Source: an uncultured Eubacteriales bacterium (GTDB lineage: Bacteria; Bacillota; Clostridia; Oscillospirales; Acutalibacteraceae). Taken from it: a stretch of 64,000 nt of DNA. Shown piece by piece: positions 23,682 to 32,978 of this stretch. The stretch is from assembly GCA_910584745.1 (NCBI GenBank), contig CAJUDG010000004.1:1-64000 (forward strand), written 5' to 3'. The translations under genes were made by a program, and so were the position numbers. The notes under the pieces are model-generated. The model made no database searches. It was not told where the DNA came from and worked only from the letters and a program-made list of their open reading frames with translations. Numbering within the stretch: the first letter of the stretch is position 1; the number at the start of each line of letters is the position of its first letter.

Positions 23682-25874
23682 TTACCGGCGGTCGTGGTCC
23701 CTTCTGGGCGGCCTGCGGTCATGATCCCGGTCCCTTCTCGGGGGCCTATCCGCGCTGATGTCGTTCTCCGGCACCGCGCCGTCCAGGTCGATAAGCGCGT
23801 CCCTTCTCGACAGGTTCAGCCTCCCCTTATCGTCTATCTCCAGCACCTTCACCTTCACCACATCGCCCACGTTCACCACGTCCGTGACCTTCTCCGTGCG
23901 CCGGATATCCAGCCTTGAGATATGCACCAGGCCCTCCTTCCCCGGGGCTATCTCCACAAAGGCCCCGAAGTCCATCAGCCTCGTCACCCGGCCGTTATAA
24001 TAGCTGCCCGGCTCGGGGTCGTTGACGATGGTATCCACAATGTCCATGGCCCGGCGGCACTTCTCGATGTCGATGCCGGTGATATAAACGTGGCCGTCCT
24101 CCTCCACGTCCATGGTGATCTCGCACTCGGCGCATATCTTCTGTATGACCTTGCCGCCCGTGCCGATGACCTCGCGGATCTTGTCCACAGGTATCTGCAT
24201 CGAAAGCATCTTCGGCGCATACGGCGACAGCTCGGGCCGCACCTCGGGTATGGCCTTCAGCATTATCTCGTCTATTATATAGTTCCTGGCTTTATGGGTC
24301 TTCTCCAGGGCCTCCTTCACCATCTCGGGCAGCAGGCCGGATATCTTCAGGTCCATCTGTATGGCGGTTATGCCCTTCTTGGTGCCGCCCACCTTAAAGT
24401 CCATGTCCCCGAAGAAGTCCTCGACCCCCTGGATGTCCACCATGGTCATCCAGCGGTCCCCCTCGGTGATAAGCCCGCAGGAGATGCCCGCCACAGGGGC
24501 CTTTATGGGCACGCCCGCGTCCATCAGCGCCAGAGTAGAGCCGCAGATAGATGCCTGGGAAGTTGAACCGTTGGAGCTCAGCACCTCAGACACCAGCCGT
24601 ATAGTATAGGGGAACTCGTCCATCCCCGGCACCACCGGCACCAGCGCCCGCTCCGCCAAAGCGCCGTGACCTATCTCACGCCTGCCCGGGCCCCTGCTGG
24701 GCCGGGTCTCGCCTACGGAGTAGGAGGGGAAGTTATAGTGGTGGATATAGCGCTTCGACTCCTCCTCGTCAATGCCGTCCAAAAGCTGGTTGTCCCTTAT
24801 AGAGCCCAGCGTCGCAACGGTCAGCACCTGGGTCTGGCCCCTTGTGAACATGCCGGAGCCGTGGGTCCTGGGCAGCAGCCCAACCTCCGCGGCCAGCGGC
24901 CGCATCTCGTCCATGCCGCGGCCGTCCACACGCTTCTGCTCGTCCAGAAGCCAGCGGCGCACCACGTACTTCTGGGTCTTATACATGCACTCGTCTATCT
25001 TCGCTTCCTGCTCCGGGTACTCCGGGTCAAAGCGCTCGTGCACCTTCTCATACACCGGCCTGAGCCTCGCGTCCCGCACGGTTTTGTCGTCGGTGTCCAT
25101 GGCCTCGCGCACATCGTCCTCGGCAAAGGCTTTAATGGCCTCGAACATCTCCGGCTCCGGCTCGTTGCTGGGGTACTCGAACTTCTCCTTGCCTATCTCG
25201 GCCTTGATGCCGTTGATAAACTGCAAAATATGCTGGTTTGCCTCATGCCCGGCCATAATGCCGTTGTACATATCCTCGTCGGAGACCTCATTTGCCCCGG
25301 CCTCTATCATGGCTATGCGTTCGGTGGTGGAGGCGACGGTAACCGCCATCTCGCTTACCTTGCGCTGCTCGGCATCGGGGTTGATGATGAACTTTCCGTC
25401 GATAAGCCCTACGGATACGCCGGATATGGGCCCGCTCCAAGGAATATCCGAAATGGTCAGGGCGATGGAGGTGCCCACCATAGCGGCGATCTCCGGGGAG
25501 CAGTCCTGGTCCACAGACATCACCGTGCAGACGATGGCCACGTCGTTCCTCATATCCTTGGGGAACAGCGGCCTAATGGGCCGGTCTATCATGCGGCATA
25601 CAAGTGTGGCCTTCTCGCTGGGGCGGCCCTCGCGCTTCAGGAACGAGCCGGGTATCTTGCCCACGGAGTACAGCTTCTCCTCAAAGTCCACCGAAAGCGG
25701 GAAGAAGTCTATGCCGTCCCTGGGCTTTGCGGAGGCTGTCGCAGCCACGTGCACCACCGTGTCGCCGTACCGCACAAGGCACTCGCCGTTTGCCAGCTGG
25801 GCCATTTTGCCGGTCTCTACCACCAGGGGCCGTCCGGCGAAATCGGTCTCATAGCGTCTAAAATTTTCAAACAT
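23682..25874 (-). CDS. pnp: polyribonucleotide nucleotidyltransferase
   Basis: 730 residues. Phosphorolytic 3'-5' exoribonuclease of mRNA decay. Two RNase PH domains (the second begins near TQVLTVATLGS), a KH domain (IPVDKIREVIGTGGKVIQKI, about 560) and an S1 domain (YNGRVTRLMDFGAFVEI, about 625) are in the normal order. The C-terminal tail is Arg/Asp-rich (RPPRRDRDHDRRPPRRD), probably disordered and RNA- or protein-binding. It lies downstream of rpsO, the classical rpsO-pnp arrangement, with a folded 208-base leader between them. Confidence 0.96.
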   Translation of the reverse strand: MFENFRRYETDFAGRPLVVETGKMAQLANGECLVRYGDTVVHVAATASAKPRDGIDFFPLSVDFEEKLYSVGKIPGSFLKREGRPSEKATLVCRMIDRPIRPLFPKDMRNDVAIVCTVMSVDQDCSPEIAAMVGTSIALTISDIPWSGPISGVSVGLIDGKFIINPDAEQRKVSEMAVTVASTTERIAMIEAGANEVSDEDMYNGIMAGHEANQHILQFINGIKAEIGKEKFEYPSNEPEPEMFEAIKAFAEDDVREAMDTDDKTVRDARLRPVYEKVHERFDPEYPEQEAKIDECMYKTQKYVVRRWLLDEQKRVDGRGMDEMRPLAAEVGLLPRTHGSGMFTRGQTQVLTVATLGSIRDNQLLDGIDEEESKRYIHHYNFPSYSVGETRPSRGPGRREIGHGALAERALVPVVPGMDEFPYTIRLVSEVLSSNGSTSQASICGSTLALMDAGVPIKAPVAGISCGLITEGDRWMTMVDIQGVEDFFGDMDFKVGGTKKGITAIQMDLKISGLLPEMVKEALEKTHKARNYIIDEIMLKAIPEVRPELSPYAPKMLSMQIPVDKIREVIGTGGKVIQKICAECEITMDVEEDGHVYITGIDIEKCRRAMDIVDTIVNDPEPGSYYNGRVTRLMDFGAFVEIAPGKEGLVHISRLDIRRTEKVTDVVNVGDVVKVKVLEIDDKGRLNLSRRDALIDLDGAVPENDISADRPPRRDRDHDRRPPRRDHDRR

Positions 25875-25888
25875 AATTTACCCTTTCT

Positions 25889-26050
25889 CCCCTCCTCTTG
25901 CCGGAGGGGCAGTTTCTTTCGCCGCGGCCCTGTTTGACAAACAGGCCCTCCGTCACGCGGGGAGTCTGTTTGTAAAACAGGTGCCTGGCGGTGTTGGCAA
26001 AGCCAAATTATGAACGAACAGCGGCGGCAAGCCCGAGAGCCTGCCGCCGC
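25889..26050 (-). promoter_or_regulatory. multi-hairpin rpsO-pnp intercistronic leader
   Basis: Five hairpins occupy the gap. In pnp direction: GCGGCGGCA/TGCCGCCGC (26021-26050), TTGGC-AAA-GCCAA (25994-26006), CTGTTT/AAACAG (25966-25980), CCTGTTT-GTC-AAACAGG with a bulge (25926-25947) and CCCCTCC/GGAGGGG (25889-25909) just before the pnp ribosome-binding site. In other bacteria PNPase controls its own mRNA through such a leader after RNase III cleavage. Here that is inferred from position only. Confidence 0.55.
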
Positions 26051-26082
26051 CCCCGCTCAAGTTCAGGACAGATGTTAGGTGC

Positions 26083-26346
26083 TTATTTACGGATGCCCAG
26101 CTCAGCGATGATGCTGCGATAGCGCTCGATGTCTATCTTGATGAGATAGTTCAAAAGGCTCCTGCGCTGGCCGACCATCTTAAGCAGGCCCCGGCGGGAG
26201 TGGTGGTCCTTCTGGTTAGAGCGCAGATGCTCGGTAAGGTCGTTTATGCGCTTTGTCAGCACAGCGATCTGCACCTCGGGCGAGCCGGTGTCGCCCTCAT
26301 GCCGGGCGTACTTCTGGATGATCTCGGTCTTCTCTGCTTTGGTCAT
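26083..26346 (-). CDS. rpsO: 30S ribosomal protein S15
   Basis: 87 residues. Primary 16S rRNA-binding protein of the small subunit. The sequence ARHEGDTGSPEVQIAVLTKR, the HLRSNQKDHHSRRGLLKMVG segment and the LNYL-Y-x-IIAELGIRK end are diagnostic. The open frame extends 11 codons upstream, but AAGGTGAT before the ATG at 26346 and the family length favour MTKAEKTEIIQKY as the start. It has its own promoter. Confidence 0.96.
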   Translation of the reverse strand: MTKAEKTEIIQKYARHEGDTGSPEVQIAVLTKRINDLTEHLRSNQKDHHSRRGLLKMVGQRRSLLNYLIKIDIERYRSIIAELGIRK

Positions 26347-26451
26347 TTCTATCACCTTTTCTATAATTATTCGCCCCACCCACAGGCTACGGCGGCCGGG
26401 CCTTTGGCTGCGGCAGGTGAAGCCGGTATCCGAGGGAAGGGTACTCCAGAT

Positions 26452-26480
26452 ATTTTAACACACTCTACCTGGTTTGTAAA
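26452..26480 (-). promoter_or_regulatory. rpsO promoter
   Basis: TTTACA (26475-26480), 17-base spacer, TAAAAT (26452-26457) on the minus strand. The leader of about 100 bases is C-rich. A small hairpin GCCCGA-AAG-TCGGGC just upstream of the -35 box may end the preceding transcript. Confidence 0.7.
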
Positions 26481-26511
26481 GCCCGACTTTCGGGCCATCA
26501 TCAAAATATTT

Positions 26512-27282
26512 TCAGGCGGCGGGCCTTTCCTCCATATCCAGCCGCGCCCGCCCGTCCCCAGGGCCTATGACCACCTGCCGCCCCTTGAGCCAGGCGTATT
26601 CCGGCAGCCGGGACATAAGGTTTCTCAGCATACATATCAGCATAGGGTGCAGGGCCCTATCCTGTTCGCTATTCATCACATAGCTGCGCCGAAGCTTCTT
26701 TTCAAGCTCCTCCCTATGCCCCTCTATCTCCGGCAGGGCCAGCTCCAGCGGCATCTCCGACAGGCACAGCCAGAAGTACCAGAGGGAGAACCAGGGCCGC
26801 TTCCTCTCGCCCACATGGCGGTTATAGTTCTCTATCCGGCTCTTTATCCACTCCCTGTCCCCCGGCGCGGCGGCGCAGAGAAACCTCAGCACCACCAAAG
26901 ACGCGTCAAAGCATTCGCCCACGCCGTCGTCCTCCCAGCCGAAGCAGGTGGACCTCAGGCGCTCCAGGGTGGCGTCCCGCATAAAGACCACCCGGGGGTC
27001 CTCCGGGGCCAGCAAACACAGCACCCGCAGTATCTCCAGCTCATACATATTCCCGGCCAGTATCCTTGTCTTCGGTATCTGCGCCATCAGGCTTTGCAGC
27101 TTCACCCCCTCCGGCGGGATAAAGAATACCGGATACATCGCGCGGCTGCCTGTGGGCATGGCGGGGCCCGCCTCCGCCGCCCCAAGCAGTTCCCCCACAA
27201 TAGCCTCACGCTCATTTTCAGCAATGCTTTCCCCCTTTATCATCCGATAGTTTGTCTCTATGGCGGTGCGGTATGCGCTCAT
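26512..27282 (-). CDS. conserved hypothetical protein
   Basis: 256 residues. An upstream in-frame ATG exists at 27324, but AAGGAGG eight bases before 27282 makes MSAYRTAIETNYRMI the likely start. Soluble and probably all-helical. It contains LEILRVLCLLAPEDPRVVFM, FDASLVVLRFLCAAAPGDRE and LWYFWLCLSEMPLEL, reminiscent of helical-repeat or squalene-hopene-like barrels, but no family was recognised. It directly follows the GyrI-like gene, so it is probably cotranscribed with the uvrA string. No catalytic motif seen. Confidence 0.7.
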   Translation of the reverse strand: MSAYRTAIETNYRMIKGESIAENEREAIVGELLGAAEAGPAMPTGSRAMYPVFFIPPEGVKLQSLMAQIPKTRILAGNMYELEILRVLCLLAPEDPRVVFMRDATLERLRSTCFGWEDDGVGECFDASLVVLRFLCAAAPGDREWIKSRIENYNRHVGERKRPWFSLWYFWLCLSEMPLELALPEIEGHREELEKKLRRSYVMNSEQDRALHPMLICMLRNLMSRLPEYAWLKGRQVVIGPGDGRARLDMEERPAA

Positions 27283-27284
27283 AA

Positions 27285-27917
27285 TTATTTCCTCCTTATG
27301 GGGTGCCTTATAACTGTCTTCCACTTCTCCGGCGAAGTTTTGCGCGGGTCGCTGAGATATATCTCATGGTGCCGCCTATCGCCCCCCATATCGTTCTCAT
27401 ACCCATTCCCGGCTATATAAGCGTCCATGCGCGCCACCGACTCCGGCTCGCTGTCATATGACCCAAGATGCAGCATCTGCACGCATACCCCCTCCTCCAG
27501 CAACAGCAGATACGCCCGGGAGCAGTCCAGCTTTTTCTTCTTCTCCGCGGCACTAACGGCCCAGGCGAAATCCTCCTCCCGCACAAAATCCGGCAGCCGT
27601 ATCGCCGAGGTCCACTGGAATGTAGACTTGTCGCTATAGTCAAAGCCCTCTACGCCCGTCTGCCGCCAGAACCCCTCCAGCGGCGGCACCACATACTCGT
27701 AGAATCCGGGTATCCTATATTCGCCCTTATAGCTCATCTTAAGCGTATAGGAGACCGCATACAGCACCTCCAGCGCCCCCTTGTACTCGCCGCCCTCCAC
27801 ATTGGGGTCCCCCTGGCCGTCCACGGCAACAAATTTCATGGGCGGGACCGTGACGATCCCGGGTGCGCTTTTGGGCAGATAGAGCTCTTTCTGTTCCTTT
27901 TTAAAGTCAAATGGCAT
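27285..27917 (-). CDS. GyrI-like small-molecule-binding domain protein
   Basis: 210 residues. The opening FDFKKEQKELYLPKSAPGIVTVPPMKFVAVDGQGDPN and the later KTVIRHPI end match the GyrI-like domain (SBM/SOUL-like fold) found alone in many Firmicutes proteins. The family binds small hydrophobic or cyclic molecules, and some members hydrolyse them. No DNA-binding domain is attached. It lies 13 bases after uvrA and just before a hypothetical gene. Role in this string of repair genes is unknown. Confidence 0.82.
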   Translation of the reverse strand: MPFDFKKEQKELYLPKSAPGIVTVPPMKFVAVDGQGDPNVEGGEYKGALEVLYAVSYTLKMSYKGEYRIPGFYEYVVPPLEGFWRQTGVEGFDYSDKSTFQWTSAIRLPDFVREEDFAWAVSAAEKKKKLDCSRAYLLLLEEGVCVQMLHLGSYDSEPESVARMDAYIAGNGYENDMGGDRRHHEIYLSDPRKTSPEKWKTVIRHPIRRK

Positions 27918-27930
27918 GGTTTGACCTCCT

Positions 27931-30759
27931 TCATATCTTCAGCAGCGCCCTAAGGTACTGCCCGGTATAGCTCCCCTCCACCAGGGCCACTTCCTCCGGC
28001 GTCCCCTGGGCCACTATCGTCCCCCCGCGGTTGCCCCCCTCGGGCCCCAGGTCGATGATATGGTCGGCGGTCTTTATCAGGTCCAGGTTATGCTCTATCA
28101 CCACCACGGAATTCCCCTTATCCACCAGCTGCTGCAAGACCTCAATCAGCTTATGCACGTCCGCGATATGCAGGCCGGTGGTGGGCTCGTCCAGGATATA
28201 GATGGTCTTGCCCGTGGGCCGGCGTGAGAGTTCCGTCGCCAGCTTCACCCGCTGGGCCTCGCCGCCGGAGAGGGTGGTGGCGGGCTGACCTATCTTCACA
28301 TACCCCAGGCCCACGTCAAAGAGAGTCTGCAGCTTGCGGTTCAGCTTCGGCAGGTCCCTGAAGAAGTCCAGCCCCTCCTCAACTGTCATCTCCAGCACGT
28401 CGTATATGCTCTTGCCCTTATACTTCACCTCAAGCGTCTCCCGATTATATCTGTGCCCCTTACACACTTCACAGGGCACGTACACGTCCGGCAGAAAGTG
28501 CATCTCTATCCTGATTATGCCGTCCCCCTGGCAGGCCTCGCAGCGCCCGCCCTTCACGTTGAAGCTAAAGCGCCCGGGCCCGAAGCCCCTCATCTTTGCC
28601 TCCTGGGTGCTGGCGTACAGGTCGCGTATATCGTTGAACAGCCCCGTATACGTGGCCGGGTTGGACCGCGGGGTGCGGCCAATGGGGGACTGGTCTATCT
28701 GTATCACCTTGTCCAGGTGCTCAAGGCCCCTTATCTCCCTATGGCTCCCCGCGAAGGTGTGTGCCCGGTTCAGCTCCGCCGCCAGCTTCTTATAGAGTAT
28801 CTCGTTTATAAGCGACGACTTCCCCGACCCGGACACCCCTGTTACGCACACCAGCTCCCCCAAAGGCAGCTTCACGTCCACATCCCGAAGGTTGTTCTGG
28901 CTGGCCCCAACTATCTCCAAAAACTTGCCGTTGCCCGGCCGGCGGCTCTCCGGTATCTCCACCTTCTTCTTCCCGCTGAGATACTGCCCGGTAACGGACT
29001 CCTTGCACTTCATTATCCCCTTCACCGGCCCCGAATATATGACATCGCCCCCATGGACCCCGGCCCCGGGGCCGATGTCCACTATATGGTCGGCCTCCCG
29101 CATGGTCTCCTCGTCGTGCTCCACCACTATCACCGTGTTGCCCAGGTCCCTAAGGCGCTTTAAAGTCCCCAAGAGCTTGCTGTTATCCCTCTGGTGCAGG
29201 CCGATAGAGGGCTCGTCCAGAATATACAGCACCCCCATCAGCGACGAGCCTATCTGCGTGGCCAGCCTGATGCGCTGGCTCTCGCCGCCGGACAGGGTCC
29301 CCGAGGACCTGGACAGCGTCAGGTACTCAAGGCCCACGCTCTGCAAAAAGCCCAGCCTTGACTTTATCTCCTTGACAATGGGCGCCGCGATGAGCTTCTC
29401 CCTCTCCGTCAATTCCAGCGCCTCCACGAACTCCAACGCCTCCGTCACGGACTTATCGCAGAAGTCCGCGATATTCACCCCGCCCACGGTGACGGCCAAA
29501 CTCTCCGGGGACAGCCTCTTGCCGTGGCACTCGTCGCAGGGGACCGCGCTCATATAGGTCTCTATCTCCGCCTTGATCCAGTTGGAGGAGGTCTCCTTAT
29601 ACCGGCGCTCCAGGTTGTTGATGACCCCCTCAAAGGCCGCCATATACGAGCTGCCCTTGCCATACTCCCCCATGCGGGTCAGCTTTATCTTCTCCCCCTT
29701 TGTGCCGTACAGCAGCACATCAACTATCTCCTCCGGCAGCTCCCCGATGGGCGTGTCCAGCGAGAACTTATAGTGCTCCGAGAGCCCCTGCATGTACATG
29801 GTGGCGATGGTGCTGCCCTCCATGGCCCAGCCGCTGGCCTTAAGCCCGCCCTTTCTTATAGACAGCTTCTTGTCCGGGATTATAAGCGCCGGGTCTATGC
29901 GCATGAACACCCCCAGCCCCGTGCACTTCTTACAGGCCCCGAAGGGGTTATTAAAGGAGAACATCCGCGGGGTAAGCTCGTCCACGCTGACCCCGTGCTC
30001 CGGGCAGGCGTAGTTCTGTGAAAAGGTGATGTCCTCGCCGTCTATCACGTTCACGATGACGATGCCCCCCGTAAGCCCCGAGGCCACCTCTATAGAGTCC
30101 GCAAGCCGGGAGCGGATATCCTCCCGCACCACCAGCCGGTCCACCACTATCTCGATATTGTGCTTCTGATTCTTATTAAGGCGTATGGTCTCGCTAAGGT
30201 CATACAGCAACCCGTCAACCCGCACGCGCACAAAGCCGCCCCTTCTGGCCGCGTCGAACTCCTTCACATGCTCGCCCTTTCGCCCCCGCACTACCGGGGC
30301 CAGCACCTGCAATCGGGTCTTCTCCGGCAGGGCCAGCACCTGGTCCACGATCTGGTCGATGGTCTGCTGCTTTATCTCCCGGCCGCAGATGGGGCAGTGG
30401 GGTATGCCTATCCTGGCGTACAAAAGCCGCAGATAGTCGTATATCTCCGTCACCGTCCCCACCGTAGACCGCGGGTTCTTCGAGGTGGTCTTCTGGTCGA
30501 TGGATATGGCCGGTGACAGGCCGTCTATCTTGTCCACGTCCGGCTTCTCCATCTGCCCCAAAAACATCCTCGCATAGGAGGAAAGGCTCTCAACATACCG
30601 CCTCTGCCCCTCTGCATATATGGTGTCAAAGGCCAGCGACGACTTCCCCGACCCCGACAGCCCCGTAAGCACCACCAGCTTGTCCCGGGGAATAGTCACG
30701 TCGATGTTTTTAAGGTTATGCTCCCGGGCTCCGCGAACTTCTATTTTGTCTAGGCTCAT
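27931..30759 (-). CDS. uvrA: excinuclease ABC subunit A
   Basis: 942 residues, full length. DNA-damage-sensing ATPase of nucleotide excision repair. The tandem ABC ATPase halves show Walker A GLSGSGKSSLAFDTIYAEGQ (about 31) and GVSGSGKSSLINEILYKKL, both with long zinc-finger insertions (CPICGRE, CEACQGDG with CEVCKGHRYN). LSGGESQRIRLA and LSGGEAQRVKLA signatures and two Walker B LDEP motifs are intact. uvrB is on the same strand six genes upstream, an unusual separation within one probable operon. Confidence 0.97.
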   Translation of the reverse strand: MSLDKIEVRGAREHNLKNIDVTIPRDKLVVLTGLSGSGKSSLAFDTIYAEGQRRYVESLSSYARMFLGQMEKPDVDKIDGLSPAISIDQKTTSKNPRSTVGTVTEIYDYLRLLYARIGIPHCPICGREIKQQTIDQIVDQVLALPEKTRLQVLAPVVRGRKGEHVKEFDAARRGGFVRVRVDGLLYDLSETIRLNKNQKHNIEIVVDRLVVREDIRSRLADSIEVASGLTGGIVIVNVIDGEDITFSQNYACPEHGVSVDELTPRMFSFNNPFGACKKCTGLGVFMRIDPALIIPDKKLSIRKGGLKASGWAMEGSTIATMYMQGLSEHYKFSLDTPIGELPEEIVDVLLYGTKGEKIKLTRMGEYGKGSSYMAAFEGVINNLERRYKETSSNWIKAEIETYMSAVPCDECHGKRLSPESLAVTVGGVNIADFCDKSVTEALEFVEALELTEREKLIAAPIVKEIKSRLGFLQSVGLEYLTLSRSSGTLSGGESQRIRLATQIGSSLMGVLYILDEPSIGLHQRDNSKLLGTLKRLRDLGNTVIVVEHDEETMREADHIVDIGPGAGVHGGDVIYSGPVKGIMKCKESVTGQYLSGKKKVEIPESRRPGNGKFLEIVGASQNNLRDVDVKLPLGELVCVTGVSGSGKSSLINEILYKKLAAELNRAHTFAGSHREIRGLEHLDKVIQIDQSPIGRTPRSNPATYTGLFNDIRDLYASTQEAKMRGFGPGRFSFNVKGGRCEACQGDGIIRIEMHFLPDVYVPCEVCKGHRYNRETLEVKYKGKSIYDVLEMTVEEGLDFFRDLPKLNRKLQTLFDVGLGYVKIGQPATTLSGGEAQRVKLATELSRRPTGKTIYILDEPTTGLHIADVHKLIEVLQQLVDKGNSVVVIEHNLDLIKTADHIIDLGPEGGNRGGTIVAQGTPEEVALVEGSYTGQYLRALLKI

Positions 30760-30773
30760 TTTATTTCATCCTC

Positions 30774-31319
30774 TTATTCAATTATTTCCGCGTCCCCATC
30801 CAAAATCTTTATGGCCTGGGCATTTGTAAGATACACCGTCCCCTCCGGCAGTTTCCCGGCCGGGGAGCCGTTCTCGCAGTGGACCAGGAGCTCCCGGGGC
30901 AGATACCCCAGGTTCCCCGGAAGGTTCCGGGCGCTTATAATGCTTCCGGCGCTGACCCCCACATAGACCAGCCCCCGCTCCAGCGCCGCGTCCAGAGCCC
31001 GGTCAAAGCCCACGGCCTTTACCCGCTCCAAAAGGTGCTCCGTAGAGCCCCCGCAGAAGTACACCGCATCATACCCCGCAAGCTCGTCCGCGTCCATCTC
31101 CCTATCCAGATCAAATTCCGTTATATGCTCCGGCAGCACGCCCGCCCCCAAAAGGTCGCCCCGGCACTTTGGCAGCACTGCCCTCGCGTCCTCGTCGATG
31201 GCGGCGGTGGGTATGAACAGCGCCCGGGCTTCATTGGCGGGCTTTCCCAGCAGTTCCAAAAAGCAGCGCTGTACATTGGGGTTCTCGAAGCCCGCTGATG
31301 TTAGCAGTATCTTTTTCAT
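30774..31319 (-). CDS. peptidase E-like (S51) family protein
   Basis: 181 residues. Type 1 glutamine-amidotransferase-like fold of the S51 family. The nucleophile elbow YVGVSAGSIISA holds the Ser, and YFCGGSTEHLLE is the preceding conserved loop. E. coli PepE cleaves Asp-X dipeptides; that specificity is not established here. ATGA overlap with the upstream CPCC gene and 14 bases before uvrA show it belongs to the same transcript. Confidence 0.85.
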   Translation of the reverse strand: MKKILLTSAGFENPNVQRCFLELLGKPANEARALFIPTAAIDEDARAVLPKCRGDLLGAGVLPEHITEFDLDREMDADELAGYDAVYFCGGSTEHLLERVKAVGFDRALDAALERGLVYVGVSAGSIISARNLPGNLGYLPRELLVHCENGSPAGKLPEGTVYLTNAQAIKILDGDAEIIE

Positions 31320-31633
31320 AGCTTTTCTCCTTGTGAAGATCTGTCTTTCAAATCAGGGCTTACGGCCCCATATCTCAAATAATTCTCCCTGCCCTCCCGC
31401 AGCGTCATGCCGTGGTTCTCGTCGCTGGGTTCCTCCTCGCCGGGGGTAAACACATCGTTCTCCCACCAGCACACCGGGCAGATAAAGGCTATGGCCTCCT
31501 CCCTTGGCACAGGAAGGGTCAGCTCCCCGCAGCAGGGGCAGGGGTATCTGCCCTCCGGGGGCGGCGGAACCGGGGGCAAAGGGCAGCTTCCATCTCCGGG
31601 GGTTGGAAGGTACTTATATTTTGGCAATTTCAC
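31316..31633 (-). CDS. CPCC family cysteine-rich protein
   Basis: 105 residues starting at the GTG that overlaps the nitroreductase stop (GTGA); the open frame further upstream runs inside that gene and is not used. The family core is visible: YPCPCCGELTLP then CPVCWWENDVF, followed by EEEPSDENHGMTLREGREN-Y. Two CxxC pairs should bind one zinc. Such proteins occur singly in many bacteria with unknown role. Four-base overlaps on both sides indicate tight translational coupling. Confidence 0.85.
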   Translation of the reverse strand: MKLPKYKYLPTPGDGSCPLPPVPPPPEGRYPCPCCGELTLPVPREEAIAFICPVCWWENDVFTPGEEEPSDENHGMTLREGRENYLRYGAVSPDLKDRSSQGEKL

Positions 31634-32175
31634 GTTCCGCCCTCTCCCCGGCCAAACCCGTTGAACCAGGCCCTCTCTCCGAATTCCTTTTTGGGCGGGC
31701 TCTGACGGTGCTCCTGCGCGGCCCTGCCCACCGGCAGGAAGCACACCAGCTTATACTCCTCCGGCACGCCCAGTATCTCGGAGAGCTTCAGGTCTATCCT
31801 GTCGTCGTCGGTAATATGCCCCTCGTACCAGCAGCTCTCGTAGCCCAGGGCGTTTATAGCCAGCAGTATGTTTTCTATCGCCGCCGAGTAGTCCTGCACG
31901 TTAAAGCACTTGTCCCGGTAGGCGCATATCTCCCGGGTGAGCACAAGTATAGCGGCGGGCGCAGTCTTCGCTATGGGCGGGTCGATGGCGCTTTTAAGCC
32001 TTTCCAGCAGCTCCGGGTCGTCCACGGCGATAAGGCTCGTGGTCTGCTTATTGCACCCCGAGGGCGCGGCAAGGCCCGCCTCCATTATCCGGCGGAGGTC
32101 CTCCCGGGGGACAGGGGTGTTCTCATAACGCCCCCGGTAGCTTTTTCTGTTCATTATCAGTTCGAGTGTGTTCAT
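31630..32175 (-). CDS. nitroreductase family protein
   Basis: 181 residues. FMN-dependent oxidoreductase of the nitroreductase fold: N-terminal MNRKSYRGRYENTPVPRED and APSGCNKQTTSLIAV bind FMN phosphate, and AAIENILLAINALGYESCWYEG and GVPEEYKLVCFLPVGR are typical. Usual length for the single-domain class. Substrate unknown. AAGGAG precedes the ATG. Lies in the radC-uvrB-uvrA string. Confidence 0.9.
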   Translation of the reverse strand: MNTLELIMNRKSYRGRYENTPVPREDLRRIMEAGLAAPSGCNKQTTSLIAVDDPELLERLKSAIDPPIAKTAPAAILVLTREICAYRDKCFNVQDYSAAIENILLAINALGYESCWYEGHITDDDRIDLKLSEILGVPEEYKLVCFLPVGRAAQEHRQSPPKKEFGERAWFNGFGRGEGGT

Positions 32176-32194
32176 TTTTATATTCTCCTTTTAA

Positions 32195-32959
32195 TTATTT
32201 CCTTTTCTTCTTCGCCGAAACCCCCACCCACGCCGGGCGGAACCCGCACTTCCAGGCGATGTTCTGTGAGTGGATATTGCTGAGGCTGGTGCCGTAAAAG
32301 GGTACGGCGCCCCGGCGTGCCACCTCATGGCTGAGGCCTTCCACCAAAAGGGAGCCAAGCCCCCGGCCCCGGTAACCGGGCAGTACGTCAATGCCGATCT
32401 GCCAGAGGGCGGGGCTGTCGGCGCTGGCCCCGGCCATAGCGGCGGGCCTGTCCCCATCCAGAGCCAGCAGCGCCAGCATATCCGGCCGGGCGGGATTCTC
32501 CGCCGCTTGCAGGGCGTTGGGCCAGCTTTCGTTGGGGTAATAGCTCCCTATCTCCCGCCGCTCCAGCCATCTCAGGCTGAACCCCTCCGGCGCCTCAACA
32601 GGCGCAAAGTCCCGGGTGGGCAGATAGTGGTGGAAGGTCTGGGTCAGGGCATAGCCGTAGGGGGCCAGAATTTCAGCCAGTCTCTGCATACGGGGGAACT
32701 CCATCAGCCAGTGTGGCTCCTCAGCATCCCCCGCCCACTCCCTCAGGGCGGGCCAGAGCTCTTCCTCCGCCATAATGACAGCGGCCGTCCCGGTGGTGAC
32801 CAGCTCGAAAAAGGGGAGCTTATCTGAGTAGACCCGCCGCCCGGGGTTCAGGGCCGGGTGCGTGAAGATAAGCCCTCCGGCCCTGAGGGCCTCGGGGGTG
32901 GTGTTAAGGTCAATGGCCAGCTGCCTGTAAGCGATCTCAAAAACCTGCGCCTTAGTCAT
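32195..32959 (-). CDS. GNAT family N-acetyltransferase
   Basis: 254 residues. The C-terminal GNAT domain has the acetyl-CoA loop GYRGRGLGSLLVEGL and the end motif SNIHSQNIAWKCGFRPAW. The N-terminal half (about 1-110) is an extra domain without a clear signature, as in the two-part GNAT proteins of Clostridia. AAGGAGGG precedes the ATG. Substrate unknown. Preceded by the HD-domain gene. Confidence 0.85.
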   Translation of the reverse strand: MTKAQVFEIAYRQLAIDLNTTPEALRAGGLIFTHPALNPGRRVYSDKLPFFELVTTGTAAVIMAEEELWPALREWAGDAEEPHWLMEFPRMQRLAEILAPYGYALTQTFHHYLPTRDFAPVEAPEGFSLRWLERREIGSYYPNESWPNALQAAENPARPDMLALLALDGDRPAAMAGASADSPALWQIGIDVLPGYRGRGLGSLLVEGLSHEVARRGAVPFYGTSLSNIHSQNIAWKCGFRPAWVGVSAKKKRK

Positions 32960-32978
32960 AGAAGCTCCCTCCTTATGC

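Noticed and set aside
24666..25937. Long plus-strand frames opposite pnp (and likewise opposite uvrB at 33544-35055 and xylB at 48994-50133)
   Set aside because: Residue composition is the Leu/His/Gly/Pro-rich pattern of shadow frames, and the sense genes are certain.
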